From: Histoplasma ohiense
Lineage: Eukaryota; Ascomycota; Eurotiomycetes; Onygenales; Ajellomycetaceae
DNA length: 64,000 bases
Assembly (NCBI GenBank): GCA_017607445.1
Contig: JAEVHH010000004.1
Location: 1,550,001 to 1,614,000, forward strand
Direction of reading: 5' to 3'
Shown: positions 54,436-64,000 of the stretch, piece by piece
How the letters are laid out: every line of letters starts with the position of its first letter
How positions within the stretch are numbered: position 1 is the first letter of the stretch
Notes under the pieces: model-generated
Databases searched by the model: none
Seen by the model: the letters and a program-made list of their open reading frames with translations, nothing else
What the model was told of the DNA's origin: nothing
Made by a program: the position numbers and the translations under genes

Positions 54436-57400
54436 ACACAAGCAGCAAAACGGACGAGTTTGCACTTTAAAGGGCCTAACCAAACAGATTCAGGGGTACA
54501 GGGGTATTCCAAGTGCGCCAAGCAGCTGCAATCAACCACAAACCTCAGACGATGTGCTTCGAAAATCCTAAGGACTCCCATGAAACGCGTGCTACAAGGC
54601 CTGGATTCAACCATAGGATGTGAGATTCGCCAGCCCCACGCTCCAAGTCCTCTCAAGGACGACAAGCCAGGCCATGTGGATCAAGGCACCAGGGTTTAAG
54701 CAAGAAGAGCAGGGCTGCACCGTCGTAATGGCAGCGAGCCAACGCATTCTAATCCTCCCCATGTGCGTTGGATTCGCATGGGAATTCGCTTTGGGATCTC
54801 GCACTACAGCCAAAGCATGCATTATTGAACGGGGGATCAGAAGCTGTTGTTCGAAATGAGCTGGCATAAGGTGAACTTTGTTTAATGAAGTCGATTCCTC
54901 ACTTGAGGCATCCCATGGATAAAAGCACAGGTACTTCCGCCAATCACCTCACACACGCTTTATCAGCAAGCATTGCTGACATCCTTCAACAACCGGTAGT
55001 TATATAGTTACTCTTGAGTCTTGATACACCCATAACGCCGCGTTTTCCTGAATGGCAGGGTTTACATTAACCGTCTCAATTGCGTTTACGGGGAATTTTA
55101 TATCAATTTGACTGAAGCTATTGACTCCCTGTCCTTTCTAGTTTTGCTCCAGTTTACCCGAAAACGCTTCATTCAGCTCATACAGGCCTTGATGCGCTCG
55201 CTGACGCCTCTTCTCCCCATGTTCGCATCATACCAAGACTTCTCATTGTGCTTTCCCCAACAATAATAGAACCAAATTAACGTCAATCCCCTCGCGCCAA
55301 ATGCAACTAGCACTTGGTGGCGTCTGACACCTCTTGACCTTCTGCACGTATCACCAGGGTACATCATCCTACGTTCTAGAGTCAGCACACCAAGTGCATG
55401 GATTTCCAGGGAAGCTCCTGTTCCAGAAAAGTTTGTTTCCCAGGATATTGGATAATACCGCTCCGTGCAGCAGAATGGACGGAGCCCAGGAAGAAGAGAC
55501 AACGGAAACGATGCGCAGGATCCTAGATGATTCAAACTCCTGCCTCATTTTATTGCCCTTGGTCCTTGTAATGGACCACCTCGACAAAAGTGCGGTTATC
55601 TCCCCCACCATCCCACAAACTACGGGCAATTTATAGTTATGCCTTCGAAGTTACAAGATATTACGCTAGTTCCCACCTGCTTATCATCGCACTTTAGTTG
55701 GCGTGGAATCCATCTATCCCATTATAAATGGGGCTTCATCACCGCTCAATATATTTTGAAAGAGGATCTCTCATCTGTGTTCACTTGAACTGACTTCAGA
55801 TGTCCAATGCTGCGCTAGTATTGTGGGAGTTTGGGCGTCGGTGTTGTGACGAATGGTTCCTTTTGATCGTCATTTGGCCCATCACGCAAACTGATCAGTG
55901 ATAGCCTGATAGGATCACGAACTGCATATGGCTTTGCATCGGTTGTATGCCCTATTTTGGGGACCCCTTTCACCAACCTCTTGAAATATATGCCCATGGT
56001 CATGTTGCCCGGTGGTTGCTTGGTCTTTGGTTTGCAATTGGGCGATATGAACAATGAATGGAAAAGTAGGCGCATCATACCCTCGTTAGTCGTCGAGTTG
56101 CATTACTAGGCGCTTTTCTATCGTTCGGATCATCAGTGGACGGCAATCGGAACACCTCCGCAGAGGGTTGCTACTATGTTGTACTACGGCGTGTGTACTG
56201 CACTTCTTATTCGATACTGCACTTCTTATTCGACATTCTCCCTCTTCTCTTCTCTGGGGCAGTTCTCATGCAGCCAGTGAACAAAGACGAACCATTTACC
56301 ATCGTTCGATCCCTACAAGTATCAAAGGCATTATTCGCCTCTGTCTCCTGCTGCTGAGACCCGTTTATCCTATCCTGTAATTCTTGAGTTCCAGGCTCTT
56401 CACCGCAGACCAGTTCAATGTACGGAGTACTGGCTACCAATTCATACTCGATCAGTCGATCTGTTTCGCTATACCAGGGTCCGTAGTTTGTCAAAGCTCC
56501 GCCCCACTTGAAGCACTTGAAGAGACCCCCGTTGGTACTGCGACAATAACGCATTCACAAACGCAGAGATCATGCTATCAATGATGAGTAATTGTCAACT
56601 AGCAAACTCAAAGCAGTCCAGACCTATGTTTTGTGCGTAGTTTCGACGGACAACATATATGACACGTCAATGAATGGTAAAAATACCGACAGGGCTGTCA
56701 AGAAAACCCATCCGCACTATTCATTGAAATGAACTGAGAAATTGTTCAAGCTGAATCTCTTATTCATAATAAACACCATAAACTGGCAGACCGCGTGGAT
56801 ATTTTTCCGAACACCACAAACTCATGAAGTCTCAAGACAAGTTTGATTGGCTTCTTTTCTATGCGGGCGTTACCGATTTGAGATATTTTATTCATATTAT
56901 GACGGTCATTCTTCGGGAACGAAGGGAGTATCATTTAGAATTCTCCTTACAGAGTACTCAATTCTTTACTACGATTCATGGAATTCCGTGAATTCAAAAA
57001 CTCCCGTAATAATCAGTTGATCACGGACAGCCGCAGGTTATAAGCTACCAGGGCTAGTTTCCAAAATCCGCCAGTGGACCGGGAAAAAAAAAACGTGTCT
57101 GAAAACGAAGCCAAAAATGGCCGAAATTGATGGCTCAATGCATGGGCTCGACCTGAATTCGTCGACCGGGAGTGGCAAGACTTGTTCCTGAAGTTCTTAA
57201 GTTAGCTTAGCTAGCTTATCAGTTGGCGTGCTGCTGAAAAGCCCCCCGGCGGGAGAGGTGCCAACCGCCCCATTAGGTCCTCAGATCATGCAAGCGGCCA
57301 AGAAAATAAATGACGGCTGAGCCCAGTGCCGTCCGTGCCGCGCCTATGTTCCTTGCGGTGTTCTCGAAAAGTCTGAAATCTTACCCCTCTAGCGCCTAAA

Positions 57401-58065
57401 ATAGCGGAGACAGGGGGTGTAATTATACCGCAACCCTGAAATAACACTCTTAAGTTCACCTCTATGAGGGCGCAACTAAGCGAAACAAGTAACGACAAGC
57501 ATCCGAATCTGCAGACTGCATCCTTTACACCATGAGGTACCCAGCTGATGTGATTAACCTGGTCTGCCCTGCAATCTAAACGAGCCTGGGATTTCGCCCG
57601 TTTTTGTCTCGGGTCGTGCCATTTGCTGGACCAAGGATCAATGCTCAATGGTCTAGCTTACAATGCAACTAGTCTGTCAAGAGGCGTGAAACAAAAGGAT
57701 TCCAAGGAAATGTCATTCCAATTGACATTGTCCAGGAACCTGGAGGTAATGACCCCTGAATAGATTTGTGACTACATCCCTAGTCTATGGCGTTTGTTGT
57801 GGTGGGAGCCATGTGGAATTCGGCCTGCGGCGTGTAAAGTTCACCACTTCATGCATGAACTTGGATTTTCGATGTCCCTTTTTTTTTCTACCTTCCCCTC
57901 TTCTCCTTCCTCCTGAGTTCCGTATTCCTTTCTTTCATTTTTCTTTCTATCGGTCTTTCTTTTAATCTTCTCGTCACTCGTTTACCATACCTTTTTCCTT
58001 TACCCACTTTCTCCATTTCCCCCATTCATCTTCTTCTGCGGGGAAAAAAGTACGAAGAAATAGCA
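54435..58065. other. Gene-poor 3.6-kb spacer
   Basis: No well-supported gene. One Cys-containing frame is listed separately (56207-56554). One TACGGAGTA motif at 56421-56429. The last 200 bp (about 57870-58030) are pyrimidine-rich and probably the MFS gene promoter. Confidence 0.5.
56207..56554 (-). CDS. Small Cys-rich open frame, doubtful
   Basis: 115 codons from an ATG at 56554: reads M-R-Y-C, then N-G-G-L-F-K-C-F-K-W-G-G, Y-I-E-L-V-C-G-E-E-P-G-T-Q and F-D-T-C-R-D. Cysteine spacing looks like an exon of a small secreted protein, but no signal peptide precedes it and flanking exons are not found. It could be a relic or chance. Confidence 0.2.
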   Translation of the reverse strand: MRYCRSTNGGLFKCFKWGGALTNYGPWYSETDRLIEYELVASTPYIELVCGEEPGTQELQDRINGSQQQETEANNAFDTCRDRTMVNGSSLFTGCMRTAPEKRRGRMSNKKCSIE

Positions 58066-59909
58066 ATGGTTGGTCAGGGTAGCTCCAGGCAGCCGTCCTC
58101 CGACGCCTCTGACCATGTCAAAATGACCATCGATGATTCTGGCAATCCAATTGACCATCTTGAAGCCGCGGCCGGGAAGGAAGGCTATCTTCTTGATACA
58201 GCTCATGCGCGAAGCGGAGATCTGAAAACGACTCAGGATGGGCGTACAATCCTCATCCCCCAGCCATCAGCATCGCCGTTGGATCCCCTCAACTGGTCAT
58301 GGGCGAGGAAGCATCTCATCCTCATAATTGTATCTATGACTGCATTCCTTCCTGATTATGGAAGTGCGACGGGGGCCGTGACACTGCTTCCACAATCTGC
58401 GTAAGATATACATCTCATGAGTCGAAATTTTAGCAGCAAATATTCTAATTATTTAAAAAAATATCTAGGATCTGGAAGATGACCCCAGATGAGGTAAACC
58501 ATTCACAAGTCGGAAATGTCTTCATGCTAGGCGCAGGAGGTGTATTTGTCGTGGCTCTTGCGGCGTATTTCGGCCGGTACCCCGTCTTTTTCTGGTTTGC
58601 CATTATCGCAACTGCGACCGCCGTTTGGTGTACAGCAGCCCAAACCTTTGAATCTTTCATGGTAAGCCCATTTATAAGTCATTGAAACAGTGGGAATGAA
58701 TATGTCTAACAAATTTTGTGCTTTTCAGGCTGCTAGGATTCTCAATGGCTTCTTTTCCACAGTGGCTCAAGGGGTTAGTTCAATTACTATCAAATCGACA
58801 TGCGATTTTTGAGAGCCGAATTACTGAAAAATATTTTCTCCAGGGTGGCCTCATGTTCATCAAGGATCTCTTTTTCTTCCACGAACATGCGCGAAAAATC
58901 AATATCTGGTCTAGCTTCATCATTGTCTCTCCATATCTCGGCCCTCTCTTCACCGCTTTCATCATCAACACGCAGATATGGCAATGGGCCTTCGGTGTTT
59001 ACACGATAATGACAGCTCTCTGCCTAGCCCTCATCATCTTCTGTATCGACGAGACATACTATGATCGCAAGCTTCCCGAATCTCAGCAGCCTCCTCGTGG
59101 ACCACAGTGGAAGCGAATGGTTGGGATTGAGCAGTGGCACTCACGTCATCTGCGCAACACATTCAAAGATGCCTGCATGCGCCCCCTTATCATTATCTGC
59201 AAACCACCCGTCTTCATCTCCATGGTCTATTATTTATTAACGTTCGCCTGGGTTGTTGGGATTAACACCACCCTCTCTATTTTCCTTGGTCCCCTGTACA
59301 ACTTTGGCCCCAAACAGATTGGTCAGTATATCACCCCAATCATCCTTCTCCAACACGTTTTCCTCCTAACCACTAGCTCCAAAAGGCTTTTTCTATTTCA
59401 CTCCCGTCACCGCTGCCATCCTCGGCGAAATTGCAGGTCACTGGTTGCACGACCTCATCGCTAGAACGGCCGCACGACGCAACAACGGTCGCCTAGAGCC
59501 CGAATCCAGATACATAGCAACCTGGATCGCAACCCCGTTTATGTTCGCAGGACTAATCCTGCTCGGTTTCGCGCTCGAGCGGGAGTATCATTACATGCTA
59601 GCTTCGCTGGGATGGGGTCTGTATGTATTCGGAATTATGATCACGACAGTTGCGGTCAACGCATACGTTCTCGATAGCTACCCAGAGGCCAGTGGAGAAG
59701 TGGCCGCGTGGATCAATTTCGGGCGTACGACAGGTGGGTTTGTTGTCAGCTATTTCATGGTACGGTGGGCGCATGAACAAGGCACCATTCGCCAGTTCGG
59801 GACAATGACGGGAATTTGCGGCTTTGCGTTTTTGATGGTTTTGGGATTACAGATTTTTGGAAAGAGGATGAGGCTTTGGGCCGGGCCGGCTAAGTTTAAG
59901 ACGGTCTAA
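58066..59909 (+). CDS. Major facilitator superfamily transporter (DHA1-like)
   Basis: Five exons: 58066-58400, 58469-58661, 58729-58773 (45 nt), 58844-59321 and 59386-59909, giving 524 residues. The frame reads L-L-P-Q-S-A|I-W-K-M-T, T-F-E-S-F-M|A-A-R-I-L-N-G-F-F-S-T-V-A-Q-G|G-G-L-M-F-I-K-D and F-G-P-K-Q-I-G|F-F-Y-F-T-P-V. The N-terminus has D-P-L-N-W-S-W-A-R-K-H, typical of fungal MFS drug/polyamine-type exporters. Twelve hydrophobic segments are expected. The short third exon is in frame and carries part of helix 4. A wrong acceptor at 59376 would add three residues; I chose AAAAG at 59385 because it gives the family reading. Substrate unknown. Confidence 0.88.
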
Positions 59910-60800
59910 ACATACCGCAGCGAGCCAACCTTGGAGACTAATTGGGCGCTTTTCATTTTGCTGGTTATGTTCTTCCTACGTCTACCCAGAAGATTCGTTA
60001 TAAATTTGTAGTATGTCCAGAACACAAACTGAACTGACGTTTATTTTATACTTGACCGCGGTTTCAGTCGCGGGCTCTGTGCGAGATAGCAAACAGGGTG
60101 CCGATAAAACAAGAGGTTAGCGAGCCTTTTCCATCCAGGTTCGATTTTCGCTCATTATTACCAGCGCCATGCCCAAGACTGGCGAATCTTGACTCGGCCA
60201 GTGAAAGGGAAAGGAAAAGTTACTGGCTCCACAAGGGACAGGGGTATCTCTCAGGGATATTGCACAGTAGTGTAGCAACAACCCCTTCACGAACCGCTCC
60301 AAAATGCAAGATAATGAAAACCCCTCCTTTTCGACAGTAAATTGCAGCACATGTTATCTCGCCGTCTCCAGATGAAGAAGTCCGCTAACTCTGCCGCTAG
60401 CCACTTTCGCGCAGATGTCAGATATCCAAGAAATTGTGACGTGGTTCAATAACTATCAGTTGAAAGGATTGCTGACAAGATCATGGATTGGAAGTTAACA
60501 CAGGCGCAATTAACCTGATTAACCTGCATTCCAGCCGCGCCAATGCAAAATTAGCTCTGGAGTTGTATTACCCTCTCGAATTATGTCCTATTATTCTCTA
60601 GCCATCATTGGTCAGATTCCCGAGATCAGGATCTCCCAAGAAGAAACGTCCAATGTGCCAAGATCCAGGTTTTCCAGACCCCTTCGAGAAAGCTGACATT
60701 GTCCGTTAGCGGGGCCCATGAACCAGCAAAAGTTGTTCAATCAAACAAAATATCAACAACATTCTCGTAAACATCTTCTTGACCGTCGCATCGTGAAGCG
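59910..60800. other. Spacer before the tRNA cluster
   Basis: No gene seen. Confidence 0.5.
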
Positions 60801-60889
60801 GGACCCGTGGCCCAATTGGCAAGGCGTTTGACTACGATTAAACATACCTTCTCATCAAAAGATTGTGGGTTCGAATCCCACCGGGTTCA
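60801..60889 (+). tRNA. tRNA-Arg(ACG) with 16-nt intron
   Basis: Acceptor stem GGACCCG pairs with CGGGTTC (one G-U), discriminator A60889. D arm GCC/GGC. Anticodon stem TTTGA/TCAAA encloses loop C-T-A-C-G-A-(intron)-A; anticodon ACG at 60834-60836. The intron 60838-60853 sits after position 37, the canonical place. T arm GTGGG/CCCAC with TTCGAAT. A T6 run follows at 60891, fitting a Pol III terminator. Confidence 0.93.
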
Positions 60890-61301
60890 ATTTTTTCTGA
60901 AATTTTTTTTTTCGATTGTTTGAAACCCTTTCCCCCAATTGTTTAGTTGGATTTTGGTCAGAATTGCACTCTTATCAAAATCAATTTTCATAAAAATAGA
61001 AACAGATTTTGTAAGTAACGTATATCAAGTGGTCTTAATCCCATTTCACCGGATTACGTCATATTTTGTAGGGCAAAAAATTTACACTGTAAGATCAGGC
61101 CTCAAGAGAATGAAACAACTGCAGCGCTATTTTGTTCGGCTAGTTTAAACCTAATTTTCCTAAGTATGAGAACACAATGGCTCCAAAAAAAGCATGTTTT
61201 TGGTGTATTCATGCCCGATGGCAGCTGAATACTTGAATTACACCTTAAATTACCAGACATATGGCAGAACCTTGCCCACAAGGCAATAATAAAAAGGTAC
61301 C
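60890..61301. other. Spacer between tRNA copies
   Basis: T-rich; contains the terminator of the first tRNA gene. No coding sequence supported. Confidence 0.5.
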
Positions 61302-61390
61302 GAATATGGTAAGATTCGATTGCACAATCTTCTGATGAGAAGGTGTGTTTAATTAGAGTCAAAATGCCTTGTCAATTGGGCCACGGGCCC
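61302..61390 (-). pseudogene. Decayed tRNA-Arg copy
   Basis: Aligns over its length with the two intact tRNA genes: GGGCCCGTGGCCCAATTG at the 5' end and intron-like TTAAACACACCTTCTC. The anticodon segment (C-T-C-T-A-A) is changed, the T arm has lost pairing (GTGCAATCGAATCTTAC), and the acceptor 3' strand no longer matches. Differences are mostly transitions, as from RIP or drift. Confidence 0.8.
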
Positions 61391-61521
61391 TCGTTTGATG
61401 ATACAGATTCACAACCACAGGTTACCTGGAGACGCAGAGGGGGGTGTTAAAAAAATCGAGAGTGAGAGCGGAAGTGTGATAAGAGATCTCCAAACAGACC
61501 CCAAAAACAGAAAATTCGTGT

Positions 61522-61610
61522 TGAACCCGGTGGGATTCGAACCCACAATCTTTTGATGAGAAGGTATGTTTAATCGTAGTCAAACGCCTTGCCAATTGGG
61601 CCACGGGTCC
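61522..61610 (-). tRNA. tRNA-Arg(ACG) with 16-nt intron, second copy
   Basis: Same sequence as 60801-60889 on the opposite strand, including intron and discriminator A. It is followed on its strand by TTTT and TTTTT runs. Promoter boxes A (TGGCCCAATTGG) and B (GGTTCGAATCC) are intact. Confidence 0.93.
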
Positions 61611-64000
61611 CAATTTGATGGAACCATGGTCAGTTGGCATCTTTATATCTTCTCAATCGCCAAATATCGGAAATGGCAGCGCCCTTAACACCGCAATGCA
61701 GACACCATCATTGTTACCTCTCGACGATTACTAGTTACTACGTCCGCACAGAAGGAATGATATAAACTGTTTGAGTAGGGTTTTCTTGAATTCCTCACGA
61801 ATTTGCGCTGTCGAGTCTGTTGGCGCTTTTAGGCTTTAATTTCCTTACACTAGGAGTGCTTGCTTGTCCAAGCACCCAGATGCTTGTCAAGCTAGCCTCG
61901 GTACAGACTGACAGGAAAATTAAACCCACCAGGTACGGTGCCTAGAGGCATCTTTTTCCTTGGTCATGATCTTGCTAACATATTTACGCAGGCGCGGTGG
62001 GCTCGGGCCATCCCAGTCAGACCCGGTTGACAGCTGATGCTTTGGCCTCTGTTACATCCTATACGGAGTACATCTTATACCATGGCGAACAAGAAAGACT
62101 CAGTCAGCCTTGATTTCTGACAACCAGGCGCAAACACCCCATTGTTTTACTTGATTGGAGGAATTCACATTAGTCATTATTGTTTGAATAACTTCTTATT
62201 CCAGATATGTTGCATCACTTTTTAGTGAAATGAGAGAACCACAGCTAAGACCGGATGGAAGCCCAGCCATAGCAATTCCAATTTTCAACTTCCTTGGATG
62301 TTCAGGGATCCAATATGGAGAGCTTGCTATCATGCTCTGCTTTGGGTATATGGATGCGAGAACGAAATGAAACACAGAATGAAAAGCGGAAGTTTGCGAT
62401 GCTGTCCCACAGCCTTGTGCGGAAAGCCTTTTTTTTTTTTTTTTTTTTCCGTAATCAAACAGAATTCGCTGAGTTTGAACAGATGGCTGTCTAAGAATAT
62501 AAGTAGACAATCTCATGTGCGATTGGACAGATAAAACGTGACAGAGGAGTAAACTAATGACAAAAAGTTCCTACCGTGGCCTGGTTCGAATATTGACAAA
62601 AGAATATATTAGAGTTCGACTCCGATCCTGTATCTCGACTACTGGCTACGAATGAATTGCCAACAAAGAAATTCAGGCGCTGATGACGAGCCACGGTGAC
62701 GACGGCAGGGTGTCTAAATGAGACTAGGACGATACAGGTTAAAAGGATCAATATCGATACCAGCAATGTGGTATTATAGCTGGCGGAAAATGAAGACCAC
62801 ATGGAAATCCTTCCTGGAAATAAATGATTTCGAATTCCTCAATGAAGAATGAATACCTTCGCTGACCAGCCCACGTTACAGCGTCGCATTTTCGTCATTT
62901 CGGGACACACCTTACCCTAACAACTTAGTTCCTTACTAAAACATCCCGCAGTAGCATAAGGCTAAAATAGTCATGCTTAAGAGGGAATATCAAAGAAGCT
63001 CCCCACCATTTTTCGTCGGATAAATGTTGAACCAAATGTTGAACATCAAAGCTGTTCTTGTCCGATTCGGTTACCAGACTGGCTTCTTCGCGTCTGCGGG
63101 TGTTTTACTTGCTTGAGAGATAGGCAAACATGCAGAAAACTTGGCTGACTGTTGCGGACACTAAATTATGTAGCCAATGCTGATGTCTCCAAAGCGGGGA
63201 TATCGTCTGCGACTCCGCCAAGCGGCAATCTGAGGCGCGCCTTCATGGGACCAGGGTATGATGTGCAACCAACTTGGGGAGTGGCTGAACAGTTTGTTTA
63301 GCTTCGAACTAAGCGTTAGCTCCGGAACAATCTCTGACGGGGGAGATCAAGTATGGCCAAGTTGGTGCGGGACGAGATCCTCGAGGTCTTGAAAATCGCT
63401 AGTAATTATATGATGAGCGTTTCGATAAGGGAGTCGGGTGTGTGAAAGCATGGCCTTGGGCCTTTCAGCGTTGATGGTTTTCACAGTCTCCAGCTCACTG
63501 AGGTATTTGCCTTCGGTAATATTTCAAAATCCCATGCGAGTCCAGAGGTATATCTTCCTATGCAGGCTTGGGCACTGGCGTGGAAACGTCTTGATCAGGA
63601 TGCAGCCTCAAGAAACGAAACCTCAACTGTACAGAAACAACAGACTCGGCAAAGACCCATCGCATTGATCAATTGCCACTCTGTCCGCCTCTGCCTGTAT
63701 TTCCAAACGTCCTCCTCGTTGAAAAATGTTCCTCCTGAAAAGGCAGGAAGGGCCTAAATGACGGCAGCCCACTGGCTAAAGGAAGAGTGATTTAATGCCG
63801 GCCGCCCGGCACGCCATCTTCATTGGACAATGAAGCGATTTTCCTGTCGTCATCCCAGGATGCAGCTAGTTCAACTCCTTGCAGGGTGATGGTCAAGGCT
63901 TAGCAGTCCATCTTTCTTGTGGCTGCTCTGGTATCAACGCGATTATTCGAGGTTACCTTGCCGGGATTTTCAGCCATGTTACTTTCCTTTCGGTACTTGG
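61611..64000. other. Gene-poor right end
   Basis: No gene supported. A minus-strand frame at 62554-62802 begins with a signal-anchor-like stretch but has no recognisable continuation. T20 run at 62429-62448; TACGGAGTA motif at 62062-62070. Confidence 0.5.

Noticed and set aside
61422..61640. Short open frame spanning the minus-strand tRNA
   Set aside because: It overlaps a complete tRNA-Arg gene; the frame is incidental.
1..64000. CRISPR arrays, bacterial operons, insertion sequences
   Set aside because: Eukaryotic sequence; repeats seen are microsatellites or RIP-mutated elements and none has array spacing.

Overview
The window is nuclear DNA of a filamentous ascomycete. The genes have short GT-AG introns with CTAAC-like branch sites, and the proteins are typical of Eurotiomycetes. 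The expanded species-specific fragments, C-to-T/G-to-A (RIP-like) decay of repeats, and recurrent TACGGAGTA motifs in intergenic DNA make Onygenales the most likely order. This placement is an inference and the species cannot be fixed from the sequence alone. Exon coordinates below were built by hand from reading frame, splice sites and protein continuity.

Layout. 1-14.2 kb is conserved housekeeping DNA: the 3' part of Tudor-SN (+), a Sec14/CRAL-TRIO protein (+), an AT-hook protein (+), a single-pass membrane protein (-), EMC1 (-) and a DUF1479 dioxygenase-like protein (-). 14.2-26.2 kb is an accessory, partly AT-rich island. It holds a coiled-coil gene with four perfect 21-bp repeats, a RIP-mutated inverted-repeat element, decayed fragments of a Gln/Glu-repeat family and a BTB protein, and a head-to-head pair of uncharacterised multi-exon genes. 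26.2-54.3 kb returns to conserved genes: an AVT-type amino-acid transporter (+), a Bax-inhibitor-1 family protein (-), Cdc34 E2 (-), an ABCC transporter (+), a ZNFX1/Hrr1-like helicase (-), SAGA subunit Spt8 (+), a glycosyltransferase-like membrane protein (-), Prp38 (+) and an FAD aromatic hydroxylase (-). 54.3-64 kb is gene-poor. It contains one MFS transporter (+), two intron-containing tRNA-Arg(ACG) genes facing each other, and a decayed third copy.

The genes do not form an obvious pathway. Functionally they cover RNA metabolism (Tudor-SN, Prp38, NFX1-type helicase), chromatin and ubiquitin (Spt8, Cdc34, AT-hook), membrane biogenesis and transport (EMC1, Sec14, AVT, BI-1, ABCC, MFS) and oxidative metabolism (DUF1479, phenol-hydroxylase-like). 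The part least explained by known biology is the 14.2-26.2 kb island, especially the divergent pair at 21.2-23.9 kb. One member of that pair shows a D...E-x-K arrangement that could be a PD-(D/E)XK nuclease-like core.
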